Numbered from the stretch's first letter, positions 1-7,471 are shown. The stretch is 8,814 nucleotides of DNA from an uncultured Flavobacteriales bacterium (GCA_913047525.1 CAJWUS010000055.1:1-8814), one strand, 5' to 3'. Numbers and translations: made by a program. The notes: a model not told the origin generated them from the letters alone.

Positions 1-1185
1 CAAGCTTTTGAAGAAGCTGGTCGATTAAGAGATAAAGAAAAGAATCTAATTGCTCAACTAGATCATGCCAAAGATATTTGGGAAAAGAATCTGAAGAGTA
101 ATCGAGAAACTGTTTCAGAAGAAAATATTGCAGAAGTAATTGCAATGATGACAGGTATACCTGTTCAGAGAATTGCAGAACAGGAAAGTAATAAATTGGT
201 GTGTATGGGTGACGAGTTAAAAAAACATATAATCGGCCAAGATGGTGCAGTAAAGAAAATTGTAAAAGCAATAAGAAGAAACAGAGTAGGATTAAAAGAT
301 CCAAACAAACCAATAGGTTCATTTATCTTTTTAGGGGCAACAGGGGTTGGAAAAACGCATCTTGCTAAAGAATTATCAAGAGAATTATTTGATAGTACTG
401 AAGCTCTTATCCGAATAGATATGAGTGAATACATGGAAAAATTCTCAGTTTCACGGCTTGTTGGAGCACCTCCAGGATATGTTGGTTATGAAGAAGGCGG
501 ACAACTTACCGAAAAGATAAGAAGAAAACCATATTCTGTTATATTATTGGATGAAATTGAAAAGGCACATCCTGATGTATTCAATCTTTTGTTGCAAGTG
601 TTGGATGATGGGCAAATGACCGATAGTTTAGGAAGAAGAATTGATTTTAAAAACTCAGTTATCATCATGACTTCAAATATTGGATCTCGTCAATTAAAAG
701 ATTTTGGACAAGGCGTTGGCTTTAATACTTCTGCGAAAAAGAAAGGAGCTGATAAACATAGTAAAAGTGTGATTGAAAATGCACTGAAGAAAAGTTTTGC
801 ACCTGAATTTCTAAATCGAATTGATGATGTTATTATTTTTAATAATTTAACTATAGATAATATTAAACAAATTATTGATATCGAATTAGATAGCTTATAT
901 AAACGAATTGAAAGTATAGGGTATAATATTACAATTAGTGAAAAAGCAAAGGGATTTGTTGCGGAAAAAGGATTTGATCAAAAATTTGGAGCACGACCAT
1001 TAAAACGTGCCATACAGAAATACATTGAAGATCCACTGGCAGAAGATATCATCAATTCAAATCTTAAAGAAGGAGATACTATTAAAATCAGTTTGAATAA
1101 ACAGGAAACGGAATTAATTATAAAAATAGCTAAAACCAAAAAGAAAAAATCCGAACAAGCAGAGAAAGATAAATTAGAAGGGTAA
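1..1185 (+). CDS. clpC: ATP-dependent Clp protease ATPase subunit ClpC, C-terminal part (5' end outside window)
   Basis: AAA+ unfoldase that feeds proteins to the ClpP peptidase in the cytoplasm. The frame is open from base 1, so 394 C-terminal residues are visible; Bacteroidetes ClpC is usually about 840-850 residues. In order (visible numbering): a UVR-type segment at residues 1-30 (FEEAGRLRDKEK), then the second AAA+ module with Walker A GATGVGKT (112-119, bases 334-357), pore loop GYVG (bases 475-486), Walker B ILLDE (bases 541-555), sensor-1 TSN, a VGF tripeptide (bases 715-723) at the place where Clp ATPases dock on ClpP, arginine-finger region FLNRID, and sensor-2 GAR (bases 988-996). 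The C-terminus is a lysine-rich tail. The UVR segment next to the second module and the VGF loop favour ClpC over ClpB, which has a long coiled-coil middle domain and no ClpP loop. The methionines at 145 are internal, not the start. Its 3' end overlaps the convergent aminotransferase gene by 12 bases. Confidence 0.95.
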   Translation, partial: QAFEEAGRLRDKEKNLIAQLDHAKDIWEKNLKSNRETVSEENIAEVIAMMTGIPVQRIAEQESNKLVCMGDELKKHIIGQDGAVKKIVKAIRRNRVGLKDPNKPIGSFIFLGATGVGKTHLAKELSRELFDSTEALIRIDMSEYMEKFSVSRLVGAPPGYVGYEEGGQLTEKIRRKPYSVILLDEIEKAHPDVFNLLLQVLDDGQMTDSLGRRIDFKNSVIIMTSNIGSRQLKDFGQGVGFNTSAKKKGADKHSKSVIENALKKSFAPEFLNRIDDVIIFNNLTIDNIKQIIDIELDSLYKRIESIGYNITISEKAKGFVAEKGFDQKFGARPLKRAIQKYIEDPLAEDIINSNLKEGDTIKISLNKQETELIIKIAKTKKKKSEQAEKDKLEG

Positions 1186-2070
1186 GGATTCTCCTTCTGT
1201 TTCTGTTAGTTTTCTAAATATTGCTTGCAATTCAGAAAACATTTGCCCAGAATTATTTATTTTTCGTCTATCAATTTCTGCTACTCTTACCAACTCCCCC
1301 ATTGTTCCTGTAGTAAATACTTCATCTGCATTGTATAGTTCTGTAACTGAGATATCTTTTTCAATTATTGGAATATTATTATTTATACAATGTTCAATAA
1401 TAAGTCCTCTTGTAATTCCTGGTAAACATGCTCTAGGAAAAGGCGTAATTACAACTCCATCTTTAATCATAAAAATATTAGTTGCATTGGTTTCAGATAC
1501 AAAACCATTTAGATCCAGCATTATAGCATCATCAACCCCTGCATGATTGGCTTCAATTTTTGCTAATATGTTATTTATTAGGTTTGCATGATGGATTTTT
1601 GAATCTAAACAAAGTGGTGAATTCCTACGAATACTTGAAGTCACTAATTTCAATTCTTTCCCTGAATAAATGGATGGCTTCCACTCTGCTAAAACAATTA
1701 AGGTGCAACCAAATTGATTTAATTTAGGATTCATGCCTGAAGTAATCTTTTCTCCTCTTGTTAGGGTTAACCTAATATGCGTATCATCTTTCATTCCATT
1801 AGCATCCAGAGTAGAAAAAACAGCATTTTTCACCTCCTTAAGAGAAGGAATATTTGCAAAATCCATACTTTTTGCCGATTCCATTAATCTACTTAAGTGT
1901 TGTTCAAAACAAAAGATTCTTCCATTATACACTCTTATTCCTTCCCAAACGGCATCACCCCCTTGTAATGAACTATCAAATACCGAAACTTTTGCTTGAT
2001 CTCTATGAAGTAATTCTCCATTAATCCATACTTTAATATCTTTATTTCTTTTGTCAAATTGTTGTATCAT
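1174..2070 (-). CDS. Class IV (fold-type IV) PLP-dependent aminotransferase, branched-chain/D-amino-acid aminotransferase-like
   Basis: A 298-residue cytoplasmic PLP enzyme expected to move an amino group between an amino acid and a 2-oxo acid; the substrate is not decided by the sequence. Seen: the WEGIRVY segment (42-48), phosphate-binding Arg61 in HLSRL, Schiff-base Lys158 in SKIHHANLINN, cofactor-contacting Glu193 in SETNATNIF, LPGITR (216-221) and TTGT (253-256). These are the class IV landmarks at normal spacing and length. The TLTRG stretch (102-106) resembles D-amino-acid aminotransferases, while IR and the C-terminal half look branched-chain-like, so an ilvE label would be a guess. 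The ATG at 2070 overlaps the stop of the upstream sulfotransferase-like gene as ATGA, implying translational coupling. There is no Shine-Dalgarno. The stop lies inside the end of convergent clpC. The gene partner suggests a dedicated small-molecule pathway and not general amino-acid synthesis; that is inference. Confidence 0.85.
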   Translation of the reverse strand: MIQQFDKRNKDIKVWINGELLHRDQAKVSVFDSSLQGGDAVWEGIRVYNGRIFCFEQHLSRLMESAKSMDFANIPSLKEVKNAVFSTLDANGMKDDTHIRLTLTRGEKITSGMNPKLNQFGCTLIVLAEWKPSIYSGKELKLVTSSIRRNSPLCLDSKIHHANLINNILAKIEANHAGVDDAIMLDLNGFVSETNATNIFMIKDGVVITPFPRACLPGITRGLIIEHCINNNIPIIEKDISVTELYNADEVFTTGTMGELVRVAEIDRRKINNSGQMFSELQAIFRKLTETEGESLPF

Positions 2071-2783
2071 AATTGTATTGATTTAGCAGTTAGAAATTCA
2101 TAATAAGATAAACACTCTTCTGCCAGTTCTGCATTGCTATCCGTAAGTGTGATTTCTTTTTCAGTACAAGGTAGGAATCCAGTAGAGTTATGAATGTTTT
2201 TATACCAATAGCTAGCCCAAACACCATCTTCTTTTCTTGCTCCTTTTCCCCATTTTAACATACGCTCATCAAAGGGAATACCTAATAGAGAGCATAGTTT
2301 TTTAAGCAACTGTTTTGGGTTTTGTAATAAATATTTTGAATCCAATACGATTGGAGTTTTTCCTCTTTCTTCAAGCGCTAAATATAACTCGTATTGTTGC
2401 TTTACACCAATATCCTTCATAGTAGGATTCGAGATAACTTTGGAATAGGAAAAAATAATTTCTTGAGGGTTTCTGATAAAAATAATATTCATGACTTCTG
2501 ATAAAAATTCAGTATCAATTCCAATCAAAAAATGAGTCATTAATTTATGAAACAATAACTTTTCGCTTTTTTGAAGAATTACTTCTCGTACTACCTTCTC
2601 TCCATCATTTTCTAAAGTTTTCAGCACTTGTTCTCTTGCTGGGTGTATTGCACCACTTACTTTGAGATAATGAGCATACAAAGGTTCATCAAAAACTTTA
2701 GTATCCTCTCTTTGAGCAAAAGCATACATAAGTGCTGTTGACACATTTCTTGGGCAGGACCATAAACAAATTGACTTATTCAT
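2067..2783 (-). CDS. Sulfotransferase-like P-loop protein (substrate unknown)
   Basis: A 238-residue soluble protein with sulfotransferase-family landmarks. The N-terminal strand-loop ICLWSCPRNVSTAL (5-18) matches the 5'-phosphosulfate loop of PAPS-dependent sulfotransferases, with Arg12 where many have Lys. IIFIRNPQEIIFSYSK (100-115) matches the 3'-phosphate-binding strand/helix, with Arg104 and Ser112 spaced as in the family. There is no signal peptide or membrane helix. An in-frame TGA sits directly before the ATG, so 2783 is the earliest possible ATG start, and the conserved strand begins at once, supporting it. No Shine-Dalgarno is visible; the ATG is only about 12 bases beyond the U-tract of the fabI terminator. 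It is the first gene of a two-gene unit with the class IV aminotransferase (ATGA overlap). Family membership is well supported. True PAPS use is inferred, since some proteins of this fold bind other nucleotides. I do not recognise a characterised homologue. Confidence 0.8.
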   Translation of the reverse strand: MNKSICLWSCPRNVSTALMYAFAQREDTKVFDEPLYAHYLKVSGAIHPAREQVLKTLENDGEKVVREVILQKSEKLLFHKLMTHFLIGIDTEFLSEVMNIIFIRNPQEIIFSYSKVISNPTMKDIGVKQQYELYLALEERGKTPIVLDSKYLLQNPKQLLKKLCSLLGIPFDERMLKWGKGARKEDGVWASYWYKNIHNSTGFLPCTEKEITLTDSNAELAEECLSYYEFLTAKSIQL

Positions 2784-2788
2784 TCAGC

Positions 2789-2796
2789 CAAAAATA
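2789..2796 (-). promoter_or_regulatory. Weak TAnnTTTG-like box at the start of the sulfotransferase-like gene
   Basis: On the minus strand TATTTTTG matches the Bacteroidetes -7 consensus TAnnTTTG. It lies only five bases before the ATG at 2783 and is built from the T-tract of the fabI terminator. There is no TTG at the -33 distance. If it works, the transcript would begin at or beside the start codon (leaderless). T-rich DNA makes chance matches likely. Confidence 0.25.
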
Positions 2797-2826
2797 AAAA
2801 AAAGGAAGACGAACGCTTCCTTTTTT
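2796..2826 (-). terminator. Intrinsic terminator of fabI
   Basis: Read on the minus strand, 22 bases after the fabI stop: an A6 run, GGAAG, a seven-base loop, CTTCC, then eight T, an A and more T. The GC part of the stem pairs 2804-2808 with 2816-2820, and A/T pairs can extend it to 11 bp (2798-2803 with 2821-2826). Stem plus U-tract is the standard Rho-independent form. It is nearly symmetric, so it could also stop plus-strand antisense transcripts, but no plus-strand gene ends here. Confidence 0.88.
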
Positions 2827-2847
2827 AACTTAATTATTAAGTGTAAT

Positions 2848-3687
2848 TTATTTCCCTTTTGTTTCTTCTTCCATCATTTTTAAATAAATATCCATTGCTG
2901 TTTCACTCATCCCTGTAAAAGAAAATCCTCCATCATGGAATAGATTCTGCATGGTTACTTTTCTTGTATAATCAGAAAATAATGAAATACAGTAATCTGC
3001 ACACTCATCAGAAGATGCGTTTCCTAATGGGGATAAATCATTTGCAAACCTATAAAAGCCATCAAAACCTGCCACTCCACTACCGGCAGTAGTATCAGTT
3101 GGCGATTGTGAAATAGTATTGACTCTTACTTTATTTCTTAAACCATAATGATAGCCGAAACTTCTAGCTATTGATTCTAGCATTGCTTTATTGTCTGCCA
3201 TATCATTATAAGTATGAAATACCCTTTGTGCAGCAATGTAAGATAGGCCTACAACAGAACCCCACTCATTCAAAGCGTCTAATTCCCAAGCAGCTTGCAT
3301 AGTTTTATGAAAAGAGAGAGCGGATACATCATAACCTTTCATGTTCCAATCGTAATTTTGTTCATAATATTTTCTCCCTTTACGCACATTTACTGACATG
3401 CCAATAGAATGCAATACAAAATCAATCTTCCCACCTAACTCTTCCATTGCACATTCATATAATGCTTTTAAATCTTCCATAGATGTTGCATCAGCAGGAA
3501 TAACTTTGGATCCCATTTTTTCTGACAGTTCATTAATAGTTCCCATTCTAAGAGCAATTGGCGCATTGGTTAATACAAAATTAGCTCCCTCTGCATGTGC
3601 ATGTTCTGCTACTTTCCAGGCGATAGATTTACTATCTAATGCGCCAAAAATAATCCCTCTTTTCCCTTTTAAAATATTGTTTGCCAT
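2848..3687 (-). CDS. fabI: Enoyl-[acyl-carrier-protein] reductase FabI
   Basis: Reduces trans-2-enoyl-ACP to acyl-ACP with NAD(P)H, the last step of each cycle of type II fatty-acid synthesis in the cytoplasm. The 279 residues form a single Rossmann (SDR) fold. Seen: the FabI-type cofactor loop GALDSKSIAW (15-24), ADATS (65-69) near the adenine site, HSIG (93-96), and the catalytic set Tyr150, Tyr160 and Lys167 (Y-x6-K, in YNDMADNK), followed by SPTDTTAGSGV in the substrate-binding loop region. Sequence and length match the Bacteroidetes FabI form closely, so FabK, FabL or FabV are excluded. It starts 29 bases after recN on the same strand, ends at a clear terminator, and has a promoter-like box just upstream, so it may be transcribed both with the recN operon and on its own. 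As a FabI it belongs to the target class of triclosan-like inhibitors. Confidence 0.97.
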   Translation of the reverse strand: MANNILKGKRGIIFGALDSKSIAWKVAEHAHAEGANFVLTNAPIALRMGTINELSEKMGSKVIPADATSMEDLKALYECAMEELGGKIDFVLHSIGMSVNVRKGRKYYEQNYDWNMKGYDVSALSFHKTMQAAWELDALNEWGSVVGLSYIAAQRVFHTYNDMADNKAMLESIARSFGYHYGLRNKVRVNTISQSPTDTTAGSGVAGFDGFYRFANDLSPLGNASSDECADYCISLFSDYTRKVTMQNLFHDGGFSFTGMSETAMDIYLKMMEEETKGK

Positions 3688-3700
3688 TTTGTATTACTTT

Positions 3701-3713
3701 ATTTGCAAATATA
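3701..3713 (-). promoter_or_regulatory. Putative fabI promoter -7 box overlapping a 10-bp palindrome
   Basis: The minus strand reads TATATTTG at 3713-3706, an exact match to the Bacteroidetes -7 consensus TAnnTTTG, in the 29-base gap between recN and fabI. The predicted leader is only about 10-14 bases. ATTTGCAAAT at 3701-3710 is a perfect palindrome overlapping the box and could be an operator half or coincidence. No TTG or TTTG is present at the expected -33 distance, which falls inside recN, so the promoter is tentative. Confidence 0.4.
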
Positions 3714-3716
3714 TAC

Positions 3717-5369
3717 TTATTGATTTAATAATTCACCTGCATTTTTAATAGCAGTTGCAGTAATTTTTTCGCCGCTCAGCAGTTTAGCCAATTCATTTAT
3801 TCTATCTTCTGTTTTTAATTCTTTGATTAGCGTGTTAGTTGTACCTGCTTTTATCTCCTTATAAATCAAGTAATGTTGATTTCCTTTTGCAGCAATCTGT
3901 GGTAAATGGGTAACTGCAATTAATTGTTTTTGCTCGCCTATTTTTTTCATCATCTCCCCCATCAAATTAGCAATTTCACCAGATACACCACTATCAATCT
4001 CATCAAAAATAAGCGTTTCAGTATTTTGGTATTTTGCCGATATATATTTAATAGCAAGCATCAATCGTGATAGTTCTCCTCCAGAGATAATACTACTTAA
4101 TTTTTCTGCTTTTATTCCTTTGTTTGCCGAAAACAAAAATACCACTTCATCTTCTCCATTAATACTTAAAATATCCAACTCTTTTATTTCAATACTAAAA
4201 ACAGCAAATGGCATCCCTAATCTTTTCAGAATAGATTTAATTTGATTTTCAATATCTGGGATGGTGCTTTTTCTGTTTTTTGATATTCTTTTGGCTAATA
4301 CCCTTATTTTCTGTTCTTTTATGATTACTTCATTTTTTAGGTTCTCTATCTCAGTATCATAATTTGATAATTGATTTAATCGATTCTGTAAATCCTCTTT
4401 TAACTCAACAAGTTCAGAAAGCAGATTTTTCCTATGCTTTAAAAGTAAAGAATTGAATATATCTAATCTGGCATTTAATTGATTCAGTCTATCCGGATTA
4501 GAAACGGATTGTTCTTTCAAAGAGAAAAGATCGGTACTAATATCTTTTAATTCAATAACTGTTTTCTCAAATCGTTCATTTATCTCAAACAGCTTTTTAT
4601 TAAAATCTGAGATTTCAGATAAGTCCCTTACAATTTCAGAAAGTAAATCTAAAGCGCCATTTTCTTTTTCCAAAAAGTTTACTCCCTTATCTAATACATT
4701 CGCAATTTGTTCCGCATTATTAAGCATTGCCAACTCATCCTCAACTTCCTGCATTTCTCCTTCTTGTAAATTTGCATTCTCTAATTCATCCAACTGAAAG
4801 GTGAGAAATTCTAATTCTGATAAGGATACTTCTCCTTTCTCATTTAGTGATTTTAATTGTCTTTTTAGTTGTAAGAACTTTGAATATTCATCTTTATATT
4901 CTTGTAAAAGCGTATTATGCCTACAAAACTGATCGAGTAACAAAAGTTGATTATTTGTATCCTTTAAGGTAAGGGATTGGTGCTGAGAATAAACCTCAAT
5001 AATCCCTTGGCAAAAAGATTTCAAGATGGAAAGTTTTACTGGCGTATCATTGATAAAAGCCCTGCTTTTTCCTGAAGGTGTGATTTCTCTTCTTAGAATT
5101 GTTTCCTTCTCAAAATCAAGATTGTTCTCCTGAAAAAAAGATTTGTATCTATTTTCTTTAATCTTGAATTTTCCTTCAATGATGCATTTTATTTGCGGAT
5201 TATTCAAAATAGAGGTATCGGTTCTTTGTCCTAAAATTAAGGAAAGCCCGCCAAGCATAATCGATTTTCCTGCTCCTGTTTCTCCCGAAATTACATTAAA
5301 CCCATCCTGGAATTGAACAGAAAATTCATCAATAAGCGCATAGTTTTTTATAAAAAGGGTTTCTAGCAT
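3717..5369 (-). CDS. recN: DNA repair protein RecN
   Basis: SMC-like ATPase acting in recombinational repair of DNA double-strand breaks. The 550 residues have the family length and order: N-terminal ATPase half with Walker A GETGAGKS (29-36) and a Q-loop-like YSQHQS (127-132); a long charged Leu/Glu/Lys-rich coiled-coil region, about 155-365; then the C-terminal ATPase half with the ABC signature SGGELSR (429-435), Walker B LIFDEIDSGVSG (453-464, Asp456 and Glu457) and switch His488 in THLPQ. The short coiled coil separates it from full-size SMC or Rad50 proteins. The start ATG follows the porD stop with no gap (TAAATG), and a GAAGG inside the end of porD, seven bases before the ATG, may serve as a weak ribosome site. 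It is the last gene of the bamD-rpoZ-coaBC-porD-recN run. No SOS-like operator is visible at its start, so its expression appears tied to the operon. Confidence 0.97.
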   Translation of the reverse strand: MLETLFIKNYALIDEFSVQFQDGFNVISGETGAGKSIMLGGLSLILGQRTDTSILNNPQIKCIIEGKFKIKENRYKSFFQENNLDFEKETILRREITPSGKSRAFINDTPVKLSILKSFCQGIIEVYSQHQSLTLKDTNNQLLLLDQFCRHNTLLQEYKDEYSKFLQLKRQLKSLNEKGEVSLSELEFLTFQLDELENANLQEGEMQEVEDELAMLNNAEQIANVLDKGVNFLEKENGALDLLSEIVRDLSEISDFNKKLFEINERFEKTVIELKDISTDLFSLKEQSVSNPDRLNQLNARLDIFNSLLLKHRKNLLSELVELKEDLQNRLNQLSNYDTEIENLKNEVIIKEQKIRVLAKRISKNRKSTIPDIENQIKSILKRLGMPFAVFSIEIKELDILSINGEDEVVFLFSANKGIKAEKLSSIISGGELSRLMLAIKYISAKYQNTETLIFDEIDSGVSGEIANLMGEMMKKIGEQKQLIAVTHLPQIAAKGNQHYLIYKEIKAGTTNTLIKELKTEDRINELAKLLSGEKITATAIKNAGELLNQ

Positions 5370-6275
5370 TTATTTACCTTCACTTTGCGAGGTTATGGCT
5401 TGATATTTAGTAGAATTAGCAGGATCAATTTCAGTTAAAAGTTTGACAATTCTTGCCTGCTCATTTGGGAAAGCCTCTGAGTAAATCTTAATGATTTCAT
5501 CCGCTTTTGCATCAAAGAAAATTTTCAATATAAAAGCTGAAGGGTTATCTCTATAAACTCCTCTTAGTTCTTCCAAAGCTTCTGTAATATCATATCGTCC
5601 ATCCTCTGTTTTTTCTGATAACATATCCATCCCTGCTCTATGATACCTATAATAACAATTGTGAATTTCTTCATAGCGTGTATCTAATAAATCATGAACA
5701 AGCCAGTATCTGTTTTTATCACTCTCAAATGCTTTCCAACCGGTTTCTCTGGCATTTTGTGCATTATTCACAATATTTTGTGCTTTAATGTAATAGGGTG
5801 CGCCACCATATTCTGAGAAAGCATCAAAGTCAAGACCTAAAACGATATAAACATAGTAAGCTAAAACAGAAGTTAAATTAGAAAGATGGGTATTTTCATT
5901 AAATTCTAAGGATTGGTATTCTAAATAGCGAAAGCGGAAATTGTTATCCAAATAATTAAGCATTGTCGATTTGTAGGAAGTGCCATAAATTGGACGTGTA
6001 CTCTGAATTTGAATAGATGCTTTGTATTCATCATTCGAAACTTTTTCCTTAATGTTTATCAAAAAAGTGCATTCTATTCTTTCTTCATTTTTCACGCTTG
6101 CATCCGTCCATTTAGTATTATTCACAAACTCATAAATAGCAGTTTGCAGAGTTTGGAAGACCTTTCTGTCAGAGGTTTGAATTTGAGAAGCATTTACCTG
6201 AACATTACAGAAAAGCTCTTGTGCATTAACACCATGAGAAACCCACATTAAAATAATAAACAAGATTTTTTTCAT
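5370..6275 (-). CDS. porD: PorD/DUF4835 family exported protein, type IX secretion-associated
   Basis: A 301-residue exported protein. Residues 1-18 are a signal peptide: MKK, a hydrophobic core, and VNA before QE, so signal peptidase I cleavage after Ala18 is likely. There is no lipobox Cys at the right place. The mature start QELFCNVQVN, the later EFVNNTKWT and the closing DPANSTKYQ are hallmarks of the family once called DUF4835. From memory this family is now named PorD and linked to the Bacteroidetes type IX secretion system; its mechanism is not known to me, and the name is an annotation by family, not proof of function here. Expected location is the periplasm or inner face of the outer membrane. 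Its ATG overlaps the coaBC stop as ATGA, and its stop abuts the recN start, so it is translationally tied to both. Sharing a transcript with bamD fits an envelope role. Confidence 0.85.
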   Translation of the reverse strand: MKKILFIILMWVSHGVNAQELFCNVQVNASQIQTSDRKVFQTLQTAIYEFVNNTKWTDASVKNEERIECTFLINIKEKVSNDEYKASIQIQSTRPIYGTSYKSTMLNYLDNNFRFRYLEYQSLEFNENTHLSNLTSVLAYYVYIVLGLDFDAFSEYGGAPYYIKAQNIVNNAQNARETGWKAFESDKNRYWLVHDLLDTRYEEIHNCYYRYHRAGMDMLSEKTEDGRYDITEALEELRGVYRDNPSAFILKIFFDAKADEIIKIYSEAFPNEQARIVKLLTEIDPANSTKYQAITSQSEGK

Positions 6276-7471
6276 GATATTTTTAGTATTATTTTACTGA
6301 TAATGTCTTTTGCTACTTCTCTTTTATGTTTTAACTCAAATTCTTCTATTTTATTATCTTTTTCAATAATAGTGATTTTATTAGAATCATAGCCAAATCC
6401 TGCACCTTTTTCATTTAAAGAATTTAAAACAATCATGTCCAGATTTTTATTGATTAATTTCTCTTTTGCATTTTCAAGTTCATTTTCAGTTTCTAATGCA
6501 AAGCCCACCAAAATTTGGTTTTCTTTTTTTTCTTGACTTATCTCCAATAAAATATCGTTTGTTTTAGTAAGTGATATATCCCAATTTCCATTTGATTTTT
6601 TCACTTTTTGACTTGCTATATTTTCTATTTTATAATCAGAAACAGCAGCAGAGAAGATAGCAATATCAGCATCTTCAAAATGGTCTTTTACACTCCTTTG
6701 CATATCCTTAGCAGTTTTTACATTAATTTGCAATACATTAGAATTTTCTACCTTTAAATCGGAAGGGCCCATAATAAGGGTAACCTCTGCTCCCATTTTA
6801 GCTGCTTGCATTGCTAAATGGTAACCCATTTTACCAGAAGAATGATTACCAATAAAGCGAACAGGGTCAATTGGCTCGTAAGTTGGGCCAGCAGTAATCA
6901 GTACTTTTTTTCTCGAAAGAGGTAAATCGGCACTTAAATCTTTTTTGATAAAATCAATAATGTCTTCCGGCTCAGCCATTCGACCCTTTCCCACTAATCC
7001 ACTAGCCAATTCCCCAAAAGTTGGGGCAATAAATTTGTTTCCAAAACTTATTAATTTTTCAATATTCTGCTTTGTGCTAGAGTGCTTATACATATCTAAA
7101 TCCATAGCTGGTGCAAAATAAACCGGGCATTTGGCAGAAAGATAAGTGGCTAGTAAAAGACTATCACATTCTCCTGCTACCATTTTTGCCATGGTTTTGG
7201 CTGTAACTGGTGCAATAAGAAGCAAATCAGCCCATTGTGCTAAATCGACATGACTAATCCAATCTTTTGTATCACCCTCTACCATCTTTGTTAGTACAGT
7301 GTTTTCTGATAAAGTAGAAAGGGTAAGTGGCGTTACGAAATCTAATGATGCATCTGTTTGAATTACTTTTACAAGTGCTCCTGCCTTTTTAAATTCTCGA
7401 ACAATAAAAGCAGATTTGTAAGCTGCAATACTAGCAGTAACTCCTAATATTACATTTTTGCTTTTAAGCAT
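6272..7471 (-). CDS. coaBC: Bifunctional phosphopantothenoylcysteine decarboxylase/phosphopantothenate-cysteine ligase CoaBC
   Basis: Makes 4'-phosphopantetheine for coenzyme A: the CoaB half joins cysteine to 4'-phosphopantothenate with CTP, and the flavin-dependent CoaC half decarboxylates the product. The start is placed at 7471 (MLKSKNVILGVTASIAAYKS, 399 residues). The frame extends 17 codons further up, but those give only a Lys-rich string inside rpoZ and no homology. CoaC, about 1-180: FMN-binding GVTASIAAYK, active-site His74, PVTAKT (89-93). CoaB, about 186-399: ITAGPTYEP (192-200), Asn209 in GNHSSGK and Lys289 in QKVKK, matching the E. coli Dfp ligase residues. Two CoaC residues differ from E. 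coli Dfp: PAMN is PAMD (Asp124 for Asn125) and the flap Cys158 is Ser157 (ASGLVGKGR). I recall this variant in other Bacteroidetes. It overlaps rpoZ by 8 bases and porD by 4. Confidence 0.96.
   Translation of the reverse strand: MLKSKNVILGVTASIAAYKSAFIVREFKKAGALVKVIQTDASLDFVTPLTLSTLSENTVLTKMVEGDTKDWISHVDLAQWADLLLIAPVTAKTMAKMVAGECDSLLLATYLSAKCPVYFAPAMDLDMYKHSSTKQNIEKLISFGNKFIAPTFGELASGLVGKGRMAEPEDIIDFIKKDLSADLPLSRKKVLITAGPTYEPIDPVRFIGNHSSGKMGYHLAMQAAKMGAEVTLIMGPSDLKVENSNVLQINVKTAKDMQRSVKDHFEDADIAIFSAAVSDYKIENIASQKVKKSNGNWDISLTKTNDILLEISQEKKENQILVGFALETENELENAKEKLINKNLDMIVLNSLNEKGAGFGYDSNKITIIEKDNKIEEFELKHKREVAKDIISKIILKIS

Noticed and set aside
165..434. Antisense open frame within clpC, and similar ones antisense to the aminotransferase, fabI, porD, rpoZ and bamD
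   Set aside because: Each lies opposite a confidently identified gene, and the translations show no domain or signal; they are shadows.
1176..1198. Hairpins AGAAGG/CCTTCT and AAGGA/TCCTT at the clpC-aminotransferase junction as a bidirectional terminator
   Set aside because: Stems of five to six pairs, one with a long loop, and no T-tract on either strand; too weak to call.
1174..2070. Naming the aminotransferase ilvE
   Set aside because: It has features of both branched-chain and D-amino-acid enzymes and an unusual gene partner, so the specific symbol is not supported.
6272..7471. Reading the missing CoaC Cys and Asn as a pseudogene or sequencing error
   Set aside because: The frame is intact, all other CoaC and CoaB motifs are present, and the same variant is recalled from other Bacteroidetes.
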